A DNA stretch of 64,000 nucleotides from Camelus bactrianus (lineage: Eukaryota > Chordata > Mammalia > Artiodactyla > Camelidae), in contig NC_133557.1 of NCBI RefSeq assembly GCF_048773025.1, forward strand, positions 8,820,001 to 8,884,000, read 5' to 3'. Shown in pieces: positions 1-9,700 of the stretch. The notes beneath the pieces are model-generated. The model was not told where the DNA came from. It made no database searches and saw only the letters and a program-made list of their open reading frames with translations. The translations under genes and the position numbers were made by a program. Within the stretch, counting starts at the first letter, position 1. Each line of letters starts with the position of its first letter.

Positions 1-2780
1 AGTGCAGAATTGGGCTGTGATGTCTCTGGGCCTCAGTTTCCTCGACTGATAAATGGGACATCCCTTTTTTGGTTGTGGCAGGGACCCAGTGAAATGATAC
101 TGGGAAAGTAAGCAACACATCTCTTACTCATGTTAACACGGAGAAGCGGCATTTGTTATTCTTATTCATTTTTATCGCTATTCACATCACCTCTCAGAAC
201 TCAGTTTTTTCATTTGTAAAATTGAGACAAAACATCTCCTGGGAATTTAATTTATTATTATAATTATTTCTATATAAAGAGGATTTAAGGGCCTTTGTGA
301 ATCCTTAAATTTTAAATGCAATGATGCCTTTAGATCATTACTCATATCTGGGTCAGGACCTAATTTTTCATCTGTTTTTTGGTGGTTTTGCTTTTCCTGG
401 CCTGGATCAATGCTTGACAGGTCTATAAATCACATGGTAAAAATAATTCCTTTAGATCACACCTAGACGGAATCTTTGCGGCCATCTCATTGCCTACGAC
501 AACCCTAACGCCCAGAGGAGGGAAGTGAGTTGTCCCAGGTTGCACAGCAGTAAAATTAATTCCTGAAATATTTCTAGGCCTTTTAAAGTTTACAGTATAT
601 TTCCCTCATTTTTTTTTTGCTATTATCGTGGGAGGAAGCACATCATTTTGCATGAATAAAATATTGATATTAATGACTGCAATGAGGACAGCACAGTCAG
701 TATACACAATCATGTTCACTGGCTTATTTCTTGTGTACAACTGCCCTGTACTGTTTGTCCCATTCGTGGTTTATAGAAGGAAACTGAGGTTTTAAGAAGG
801 GAAGGTTGCCCAAGGGTGTGAAGCTAGGGAGGGAGAGCCTTTGACGTGAATTCAGGATCTGGCTCTGCTGTTCACCAGCTGTGGGACCACCTGCTGATTA
901 CGCCAGGTCTCTCAGACTTGGCATCTTTGACTGTAAAATAGGAAAATGATAACGCAGGGAGTCCTCCCTATCTGAGAATTTTTATATAATTCCCTGGAGT
1001 TTGGACAATTGTGTAGAGATGCAAAAATCATAGATAATAAAAATATTCACAAATGAATTATTTACAAATTAGCCCCTACTCTAAACCCTCCCTGCTCAAC
1101 ACTGCCTGCATCTCAAGTTGGGTTTCCCATCATGGAAATATCTTTGTGGGGGTCTTTATTTAGGTTCCCCTGAAGGCAGAACCTGAAACTAGGTCCTGGG
1201 CGCAGGTGGTGGGGAGATGATCGAGAGAGGCTGGGGTAAGAGACGGGGAAAGTGAGACAGGGAATGGGGTGAATTATTGAACTGGGTGCCCCTGTGGACG
1301 ACTGATGCTCAGTGTCCCTGGGGACCCTCAGAGGAACTGCGTAGACTCTGCCTCAGGATTGTCCCACGGAGGAGGTGTCTGCACCAGCTGGGTGCCGTTT
1401 CATGGTTACGGAGAAATCAAGGCAGAACATCGGGGAAGTGTTTCAGGAATCCCAGGTGAGATGTGGCATCGCCCCACATCACTGCCCTGAGATCAGGTGG
1501 CTGAGGGAGGAGCTGTGGAGCCTAGAATCCCTCTGCTCTAGCAGGTGGGTCTTGCCTTGATTGAAGTGTGGCAACATCAGACCGCACTGAGCGAACAGAA
1601 TCCACATCCACTGCCAAGTGAAACCAGAGGTCTGGCAAAATGTACTTCAAGTAATTGATGTAAATGGTGCTGGGGAATTACTGGGATCCCAGGTGAATCT
1701 TCCAACTTTTAAAGACGAAAGAAAAAAAAAATCTGTGATCCTAATGGCTCTGTGGGCACTTCAAAAGAGGACACTTTAATTAAACAAGGCCCCTTAAAAT
1801 TCATAGAACAGTCAAATAATTTCACATCACTTTTCAAAATTTACCTTTTAATGATTGTGAAGTTTGAAATGAAGGATTTGATGGCACTTGGTATAAGTGT
1901 TTAGGAAAAAAATATGCCAACTTCCTTACGCTCCCAACACTCGTTCCTTCTAAGAATTAGTGCATAGTTGTCATTATATTCTATACTTAATTAAAATGTA
2001 AATTAAATAAAATTATTTTTATAATCGAAATAATTTTTAAGATGCAGTTTCAACCAATTCCTCTTTGACAATTTCATTGAACTGAGGCCTGCTTTTGTGT
2101 AGCATCCTTCTAAGTGGCTTTTTGTTGTTGTTCTTTTCTGATATCAAGTAGCTGTTTGCGTTTCCGTCGTTTGGTTTTGTGAGGATGAAATGATACACAC
2201 GCAGTAACTCAAACACAGCCAAGTGCATAGAAACTGCTATTATCAGTGGTGCCCAGGTCTCTGTTCTCCCGGCACTGCCCTGGACACCTTACAGCCCAGA
2301 TAACTCACTGGTGGCTGGAATGGTCTATCTGAGACCCTCCATCCTTTTACTCATCCTTGTCACCCCCTGGAGCCCATGACACTTGCTTGGTGGTGCTTTG
2401 CCCTGGCCTGTTCTCCCCATCACCACCTCATTTACCAGGACTTCAACACTTTCTCAGGGTCCTGCTCTTTGCTTGGTAAGGCTCCCTGGGAAAGACCAAA
2501 CAGAGAGTGACCCCTGGGGATGGTGTCTTGCCTTGGCTGTCCCACCCATTACAGCATCATTGATAGAACTATATAGGCTGAGGTGGGCTGAATATAAAAA
2601 AACAACATTTAGGGGAACAAACATACCCTTAGTTCTTTCAAATTGTACTGCATAAGGAGTTACTCTCTCTACGAGACCAGGAGCTGAAGCCTTTCTTAAC
2701 CAGGACCATGAGAGATGATCTCATCTTGGACAATTTTACAATAAGGGTCTTGGAAACTGAGGGAAGGTGACTTGCAAAAG
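1..2780. other. Left flank, no gene seen
   Basis: No exon with Ig or other recognisable coding character is visible on either strand; open frames here are short and unsupported. Several MIR SINE fragments are visible from their core words: about 1-120 and 170-245 (+), 468-560 (-), 755-845 (-), 840-965 (+) and 2165-2250 (+). The stretch 1150-1560 is GC-richer and may be an old interspersed repeat that I cannot name. This flank has no counterpart upstream of the units that start at about 24050 and 47530, so it appears to lie outside the tandem duplication. Confidence 0.6.
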
Positions 2781-2860
2781 GTCTCACATGTGGCTGTGGT
2801 GTCAGTGCAGGACCAGAACCCAGCTCTCCCATCCCTTGGTTTAGTGTGAGAACTGCACCA
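2735..2860 (-). repeat. MIR SINE fragment
   Basis: Antisense MIR core is visible as a run resembling gaaactgaggga followed by a ccagaacccagctctc-like end. Related sequence at about 24070-24150 and 47550-47630 places it at the left edge of the tandem unit. Confidence 0.55.
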
Positions 2861-3528
2861 TGCTGTGTGTTCATTTGAATTCTACTGAACCACTGAAAGT
2901 TTTTTAGTATTTTAAATCCCCTCAGTTTTCTTCAGTACGCATACGTTCTACGTCACAGCTGAAAATCTGAGTGAAAAAATTTTAGAATTGTTCAGATCAT
3001 AATTCCAGAAGCCAGCAATCATGAATGCTTATAGCCTTATAATTTGAGTGTCAGAATAGCAAACGGGAAAACACACTGTCTCTGGTGTAACCCCAGCTTT
3101 GCTCCTTGTGACCTTGGGCAAAAACTTAACTTCTCCAAACCTAAGTTCCTTCCTATGTTAAATATTAGTATCTTGGAGTCATAAAGATTAGAGTCTGTGA
3201 ATTTTCCTCAGTCATGGAGTCATGGAGTCAATGGGTTCATAGGTTCTCAAATAGAATTCAGGGTCACCTTCTCGTCTTTTATGACCATAACGGAAAAAGA
3301 AAGTGAAGATAGGGTGGTTTCATGATTCCACGCTTCCATTCGGGCACGCATTCACTCATGCATTCCCACACTCATGCAATCATGTGATTACTCATTCACA
3401 CACCTGTTAACCAATACCTAACTCCTCCTCTGGGCAGATGACCCATCTTCAAGGAGCCCCCCAGTGCCCAACATGAACTTCCTATAGTCATTGTCTGATT
3501 ACCCTGGGCTGTGCCAGTTCCCCTGCAG

Positions 3529-3843
3529 TGACAGTGTCCCAGGCTTCACCCTCCTTGGACTTGGTGGCCGTTACCTGCCACGTGCAGAGATTCTACCCCC
3601 AGAGCGTGCGTCTCACCTGGATGGAGAACTGCCGTGTGTTCCAGGGAGCGAAGCAGCCCACGCCGAAGCAGAACAGTGATGGGACCTACACCCTGGAAAG
3701 CTTGCAGCTGGTGAACGCCTCGGTGCAGGGGTCCGAGCGTGTGCTCACCTGTAAGGTGCAGCACGAGGCACAGCCTCCCACCCAGGCCAGCCTCATACTG
3801 TCCACAGAAGCCCACAGCACAGACACGCCCCTTGGGAACCCAG
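3529..3843 (+). CDS. Exon: membrane-proximal Ig (d3-like) domain of the unit 1 tail
   Basis: Acceptor after a ccctgcag tract and donor GTAAGC. Its 315 bases preserve phase 1 at both ends, as SIRP d3 exons do. The frame is open throughout, unlike the two younger copies. Confidence 0.72.
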
Positions 3844-4061
3844 GTAAGCTCACCTCAAATCCTGTGAGCAACTGGGTCACTTCTGTCTCCAGGTGGAGTG
3901 ACGTATTAAATCCCAGAGCCCCATTTGATGTCACCTCTGCCTGTTGTCCCTTAGGTCCAGCGACGCCTGCCCTTATCTTTGTGGCTTTCCTCCTGGGTTT
4001 CAAAGTGCTGCTGGTGATCGGTTTCGTGGTCACTTACATCTGCAGGTGGCGGAACCTGTAA
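3529..4061 (+). CDS. SIRP-beta-like gene tail: d3 Ig exon plus TM exon, open
   Basis: Two exons join in phase 1: 3529-3843 (Ig C1 domain, about 105 residues) and 3955-4061 (transmembrane and stop), with an intron of only 111 bp. The Ig part keeps both cysteines, in VTCHV and LTCKV, the FYPQ and LTW motifs of SIRP d3 and a typical VNAS glycosylation site. The TM part has a lysine inside LLGFKVLLVIG, the DAP12-pairing signature, and ends after ICRWRNL. It is clearly diverged from d3 of the three main genes and starts a few residues shorter. A cysteine at 3630-3632 lies where the other genes have glycine or asparagine. No signal, V or d2 exon is seen upstream. It is either the end of a gene that begins outside the window or a headless relic; the degraded copies in units 2 and 3 have no head either. 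Confidence 0.7.
3955..4061 (+). CDS. Exon: transmembrane segment and stop of the unit 1 tail
   Basis: Acceptor cttag; encodes about 20 hydrophobic residues with one central lysine, then a cytoplasmic tail of about seven residues. A GT donor (gtgagt) follows two bases after the stop codon, so a non-coding 3' exon is possible. Confidence 0.7.
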
Positions 4062-4574
4062 CAGGTGAGTTGATGGCAGCCTTAGTCCTTAGGGAGGGAG
4101 ATCAGGGCCCCTTTCCTGGGCTGGCAAGAGGAGTCCAGAGTGAGCGCACAAAGTCACATCAATGATCCAGCCTCAAGGAAAGATTGTGAACAATCTTATT
4201 TTCTCCAAATGTGTCTTGGAATTCTCAGAGGGTTTCAACTCTCATGCATTATTTAGAGCCCTGAAATTTGAAGTTTTCCAATTCAGTTTTCTGGGACCCT
4301 GGAGGTTGGGTCCAAGGTGTGAAGGTGGGATAAAAATCAAAGTTTTGAGACCCAAACTCCAAAAAGCCTCTCCCTTATAAACTGTTGTATATTCAGTTAT
4401 ATCTTTGGAATGATTCAAGTCTTCCAAAAATCAACACATGGAGCCTCTCTGGGGGACTTGGATGGAGTGGCTAGTAACACAGATGAATGTGGGTATGGGG
4501 GAGGGTTCAGAACTCAGGAAGTGGGTGTAGTCGGTATGGGCTTCATTTCTGATGTGCGCCATGAACCCAGGCCA

Positions 4575-4632
4575 AGCAGAGTGCCTGCCACATTGAGTGT
4601 GTGCACAAACATTGTGGACTTAATGAATGAAT
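4575..4632 (+). repeat. L2 LINE 3' end with ATGA tail
   Basis: The gtgcctgccaca word followed by (ATGA)2 is the classic L2 terminus. Equivalent copies at about 25920-26008 and 49395-49483 have seven and six ATGA units. Confidence 0.5.
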
Positions 4633-5149
4633 GTTTTTCCCTACAGCTTCTGCATGCCCTGCGACACTGCCTCCTGCCCTGTCCAAGGGCCTCAAATGGA
4701 GAGAAGGTGTAAGGACCGGACCCAAGACCCCTCTCTCCTTCACTCTGCCACCCCCACCTCCACCACACACATGCTCTCTTCTACACAACCTCCTATGTTC
4801 CTTCTCTCTGAGCTTTGGAGCTGAGTTAAGGATGGACTTTGGTCTTGGAGATCAGGGATGTCTGGACCCTGATGCACTGAACTTCAAACTGGCCCTGTCT
4901 CCACCCCAAAAAGAATCAAGTTGATCAAGAAAACAGGTTTCCATCCTGCTCCTGATCATGAACAACCCTTTATTTTCAGAGCACTTTTTACTTTGTATTA
5001 AAAATTCAGAGCTTTTGCAAGTGTGATTTCATCTGAATACATACAGATTTAAAATCACTAAGTTGAAAAAGCATTTTTCTATTCTGCAATTTATAAAGAA
5101 TAATATAAAAATATCCATGGACCTACCTACCTACCACGCTATCTTTGCA

Positions 5150-5674
5150 AACTGTTAACATTTTGCTATAATGGTCTGTTGTTCCTTTTAAAATGACTGT
5201 CCTGTATTTGGTGTGTATTGTGATTTTATACTTCTGAAACATATGTATAAATCCTGAAGCAATGTATAATATTACTTGCATGTTTTAAATTTTATATAAA
5301 TGCTACTATGCTGTATACAGCATTCTGGAACTTTTATTTTTTATACTTAACATAGTATGTGGGATTCATTCACGCTGATATATGTAGCTCCATTTCATTG
5401 ATTTCCACTGCTCTATGGTTTCTACTGTAAAAACAAGCCAGTGTATTGATTTTTCTTGTGATGGATATTGGAGTTTTATCTAATGCCTTGGTAGGACAAT
5501 TTTGCACAAATATTCATATCTTTGCTTCCTTGGCACATATAGGAGAGTCTCTCTTCCTCTGGTGTGTCCCACAAAGCAGACTGTTGGTATAATTTGGAGA
5601 TTTTATTATTTAAAAAAAAGGTCTGCAATAATTGATCAAATTTTATTCTTCATTTATGCTTTGATCTCACTATA

Positions 5675-5708
<34 letters not shown>

Positions 5709-6035
5709 AAGGTGCCTGGGATCCTATTTCGAGAATATTATATCAGTGGAATTGGTATTTTGAGATTGGCTTTATTCACTCAACATTATACCTTCAAGAA
5801 ACTTAGAATTGTTGCACACATATATAACTCATTACTTTGTATTACTGAGTAGTATTTTCTGGAATGGATGCACCGAAGTTTGTTAAAGCATTCACTTATT
5901 ATTAGACATTCTGACTTTTTCTAGTTATCTGCTTTATAAAGGAATCTGGCGTAACATTCATGCACTGGGTTTGTGTGGACAAGTTTTCATTTCTCTGAGA
6001 TAAACGCCTGTGAGAGTAATTTCAACTCACTTCCT
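5150..6035 (-). repeat. Old L1 LINE fragments (antisense)
   Basis: Phrases such as a TATA-rich stretch with tgtagctccattt, a stretch with caccgaagtttgttaaagc, and acaagttttcatttctc match the reverse strand of old L1 3' regions. At least two pieces are joined. Relative to units 2 and 3 about 1 kb of L1 ORF2-like sequence is missing between roughly 5710 and 5790. Confidence 0.5.
5675..5709 (+). repeat. (GT)n(GA)n simple repeat
   Basis: About eight GT dinucleotides pass directly into about nine GA dinucleotides. The same spot in units 2 and 3 carries a longer alternating purine-pyrimidine tract. Confidence 0.9.
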
Positions 6036-6569
6036 CTCTTAAAACAAGAAAATGATCCCTTTGTTGGATGCAGGCCATACAAGTTCTGACGTCCACGTTG
6101 CACTGCGCATTTGGCTGTTTCACCAGTTACATCAATAAAGGGCTGGAATAGGGAGTAATTTCAGGAGCAGATCTGGTTCCATCCCAAAGCTGAGCAGCCC
6201 TGGTGAACGCTCTTCTTTCTTCCAGCTGAGTAGCTCTTGATTGACGCAGGGTGAGACTTCAAGCGAGACACATCCTTGGGTGGTGGGCTTGGGACTTTGG
6301 GCCACAGCTCACAACCACGGATCCTTCTTGGGATCTGTGAGTTTGTCTGGGGCTCCTAAGTTGGGGATCACCATGAATGGGGTGAGGGGCCCAGGGGAGA
6401 CACCCGAGGTGGGGAGCAAGTTTACTTCTGTCCAATCTCTCTGAAAACATAAGATGAATAACTCTTTACTGTGGAGCCTCCTTCTCTGCCTGATTTCTAT
6501 GTTACCATCTAGGATCAGGAACTGTTAGAATCTAGAAGCAGGTTATAGTCTCACAGTACATTTCACACC

Positions 6570-6689
6570 ATCACAGGCACTTCCTCTTATATCGCGGGAG
6601 GTGGGGCTTCTCTGCTCTTCACAGAGCACTTAAGTCTGGGTTCTCCTCAGGACACACATTGGACAGATCAGGCTCCTCAGACCTCCAAG
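6570..6689 (+). promoter_or_regulatory. Putative proximal promoter / 5' UTR of SIRP gene 1
   Basis: Lies just upstream of the start codon and is well conserved in all units. At 6578-6588 it holds CACTTCCTCTT, whose reverse complement AAGAGGAAGTG is a perfect PU.1 (ETS) consensus, about 100 bp before the ATG. PU.1 drives many TATA-less myeloid promoters, which fits SIRP expression. The transcription start cannot be placed from sequence alone. Confidence 0.45.
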
Positions 6690-6759
6690 ATGCCCACCCC
6701 TGCCTCCTGGCCCCACCCTCCACCTTCCCTGCTGCTGGCACTACTACTGGGACTCACAG
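6690..6759 (+). CDS. SIRPB1-like: Gene 1 exon 1: signal peptide
   Basis: Begins [10 protein letters not shown], the hallmark start of SIRP proteins, followed by a leucine-rich core. 23 codons plus one base; donor CAG|GTGAGC. Genes 2 and 3 have one extra codon here. Confidence 0.9.
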
Positions 6760-9700
6760 GTGAGCACTCCTTGGGGTAGAATCCCCTCACCCTGTCCCTA
6801 GACCTCCCCCGGCATGTTTAGCAACTCCAGGTAAACAGGGGTGTGCCACTTGGGGAAGCCACAGATGGCCAAGGGCTGGGCATTATCCGAGAGCATGAAA
6901 TCAGGGATCTGAGCATTTCCTCTGTGGCTCCGCCACCTGCAGCTGGACACCAGGGGCTTCGAAGGAGACGATGCTTCAAACACCAACAATGACAGCTTTT
7001 TGCATAATAACTCGTGTAACCCTCACAACATCCCTGTGTGAAGCTGTGACTATTACCCCAGATTTACAGAAGGGGAAACTGAGACAGAGAGAGTCAACTG
7101 CCCGATGTCACGTACCTAAGGCAGGAAACATTGGGTTCAAGTGCAGGCCAACCGGCTCCAGGTTCATTCCTTGAACCGTGTTGTGCTGCTCAGCTTCTTG
7201 GTGGAGCCTAATTGCAGAAAAATCAGACAATACACAGAAACAGTCAGAATCGTCATCACCCATCATCCCACTCAGAGATCACAGAGTTCAAACCCTGTCA
7301 TGTGTCCTTCCCAAACTTTTGTCAGTGATGTGTTGGGTGGCTGCTACGTGACAAAATTTTTACTGAGCTTTTAATATGTGTTATAATTTCACTTAATCCT
7401 CAAAAGAACCCATATAGTACGGCAGTAGGCTACACTTGTATATGCACTCGTCAGCGTGTGCAGTCTGTGTGTGTTTGTGTGTGTGTACGAGGAGATGCGA
7501 GGAAGTAAAACAAACGCAGACACACGGGGTTTCAAAAAGATTTCCCTCATGTTCTCGGCAAAGCGTTTTTCAGTCTACGTGAAATGACACCACCAGATGC
7601 TTAGTCTTTCCCGGTTTCTCAACACCCTCCGTCTTTTATACTTCCCCAAATTTATCCCGACCCTCTCCCAGTTTCTTAAGGCAAGCAAATGTATGTCTTA
7701 GTAAAATGAGTAGACTTTCACGTGGGGCTATCTCGGAGTCCCTTTCCCACGCTGGACAGGAGAGGATGAAAGGTAGAGACTCCTGCTATATGACCTATGT
7801 CTGACGTTCTAGCCACACCCGTACGCATATCCAAGGTCATGAAAGCCTCCATTAAAACCCCAGGAAATCTAATGAGTAAGAACTTCTCAATTTCTTGAAC
7901 ACTAACCTTGTTCCAGGTGCTGCAAATGCTCATGACTATTAACCTATGTGATCACTGTATCCAAGGTAGACACTGTCGTACCAGGGCTTTACAGATGAGA
8001 GAATGTAAACAGAGAGAGATTCACCGTCCCTCAGCAGTGAAGGGAAGAGCTGTGACTGGAACTCGGGCTGTCTGGCTCTGGGGCTCACAGGTCTCACCAC
8101 TGGTCTTCTCCCTCCTGGGTCCTCGCTTTCACCTCATGAGTTTTCTGCAGCTTCTGCCAGTGAGTACAGGGAAGGGGGTGGTGTGGGGCAGAGGCTTGTG
8201 CTTTTCTTCTCCTCCGCTCTTCTGCTCCTTGCACATGCACAGAGTACTTCTGTTTTTTGCCAAGTCATCTGCATGGGAAACGCAGTTTCTGATACAACTT
8301 CCACAGAGATTACGCCCTGAAAGTAGACTTCAGGGTCTCAGGGAGATGTCGCACTAGGCAATTCACACAGCATGCAAATACTTACTGCTTTCCTGCTGGG
8401 TACTAGGAACTGTTATAGGAACTTGGGGAGCACTGGTGAATAAAGAGACAAAATAGTTGCCCTTATGATCTTTTCTATGTCTGTAATCTGTTTCTGTTTT
8501 TTATATAGATTGATTTGTATTATATTTTTAGATTCCACACATAAGTGATACCATATAGTGTTTGTCCTTCTCTGTCTGACTTGTCACTGAGTACAATATT
8601 CTCTAGGTCCATCCACTTCACTGAAAATAGCAACTTTCATTCTTTTTTATGGCTCAGTAGTACTCCATTGTGTTTCTGTGTGTGTGTGTGTGTATAGATA
8701 TATGCCACACTTCTTTATCCAGTCATCTGTCGATGGACATTTAGGTTGCTCCCCTCTCTTGGCTATTGTAAATAGTGCTGCTATGAACACTGGGGTGCAT
8801 GTATCTTTTTGCATTAGGGTCTTCTCTGATTTCCACTAAACTTTTGATAATTTATTACAACAACCTTAGCTAACTAATATAACATGATTAAACATTGGGA
8901 AAAAATCCTATGGGGACTTGAAATAATGTTTTACTTCCCTTATAAACTATATGTCCATTGTGGGTCGGGAGCTCTCAACATCACTGTCACTGAAATACCC
9001 AGGCTGATGGAGCCGACCCCATCATGAGTGTGCGCATGTCTGTGGAACAGGGAAGTTGATCCCTAAAGGTTCTTGCAGTTAAATGCATAACCACAAAATA
9101 CATCCATCACTGCTGCTCACCACTCCGTGGTCGAAAGAAGTCTCATAGCCCCTCCCAATGCAAAGGTCCAGAAGTACAACCCACCATGAGGCCAGGAAGC
9201 ACACAGACGGAAACATCTGGTAAAGCAAGACATTTGCTAACAGGACTCAGGCACTCAGACCTGCTCTCTGCTGTGCCATTCACCCTCTCTGTGCCTCAGG
9301 TTTTGGTTTGTGTTGGAGTCTCACATTACAGGCTCTTCATGAGAGTCACATGTGATGGTAGCTGCACTGAGGAGAGTTCAGGGTGGGCTCACGGTGCTTT
9401 AGGTCAGTGAAAGCTGCTGTTGGTAAATACGGGAGAAAACCTACCTGATCACATGAGGAGGAATAAATAACTGCTCTGTGTTTCCCTCCAGGAGTGGCGG
9501 CTCAGGAGCTGCAGGTGATTCAGCCTGAGACATCAGTGTCGGTCGCAGCTGGAGAGACGGCCACTCTGCGCTGCACCATGACCTCTCTGCTCCCCGTGGG
9601 GCCCATCACGTGGTTCAGGGGCACAGGGCCAGGCCGGGAGTTAATCTATGATTACAAAGGAGGCCACTTCCCCCGAGTAACAAATGTTTCAGACGCCACA

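Larger units (their letters stand above)
4062..6569. other. Spacer between SIRP tail and gene 1 promoter
   Basis: No coding exon recognised. A conserved acceptor at 4645-4646, also seen in units 2 and 3, could open a 3' untranslated exon of the tail (about 4647-4990). The remainder is AT-rich, dominated by antisense L1 relics (about 5150-6035) and a GT/GA simple repeat. Confidence 0.5.
6760..9491. other. Gene 1 intron 1
   Basis: 2.7 kb intron. Contains MIR (6990-7165, -), a second MIR relic (about 7345-7450, -), MIR (about 7905-8095, -), L2 3' end (about 8375-8470, -), an L1 3' end (8475-8826, -) and MIR (about 9255-9390, +). No exon seen. Confidence 0.65.

Noticed and set aside
1150-1560. 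Possible unknown exon in a GC-richer stretch
   Set aside because: Three overlapping short frames, no splice pair in phase and no Ig or other domain; more likely an old repeat.
2383-2655. Possible short direct duplication and coding frame in the left flank
   Set aside because: The similarity between the two halves (cttgcttggtggtgctt and cttgccttggctgtccc) is weak, and there is no exon signal.
3546-3815. Minus-strand frame over the SIRP tail (also in units 2 and 3)
   Set aside because: Antisense shadow of the Ig exon; its persistence follows from the sense sequence.
7908-8357. 149-codon frame in gene 1 intron 1
   Set aside because: Falls on antisense MIR and unclassified intron sequence; similar frames in units 2 and 3 start and end differently.
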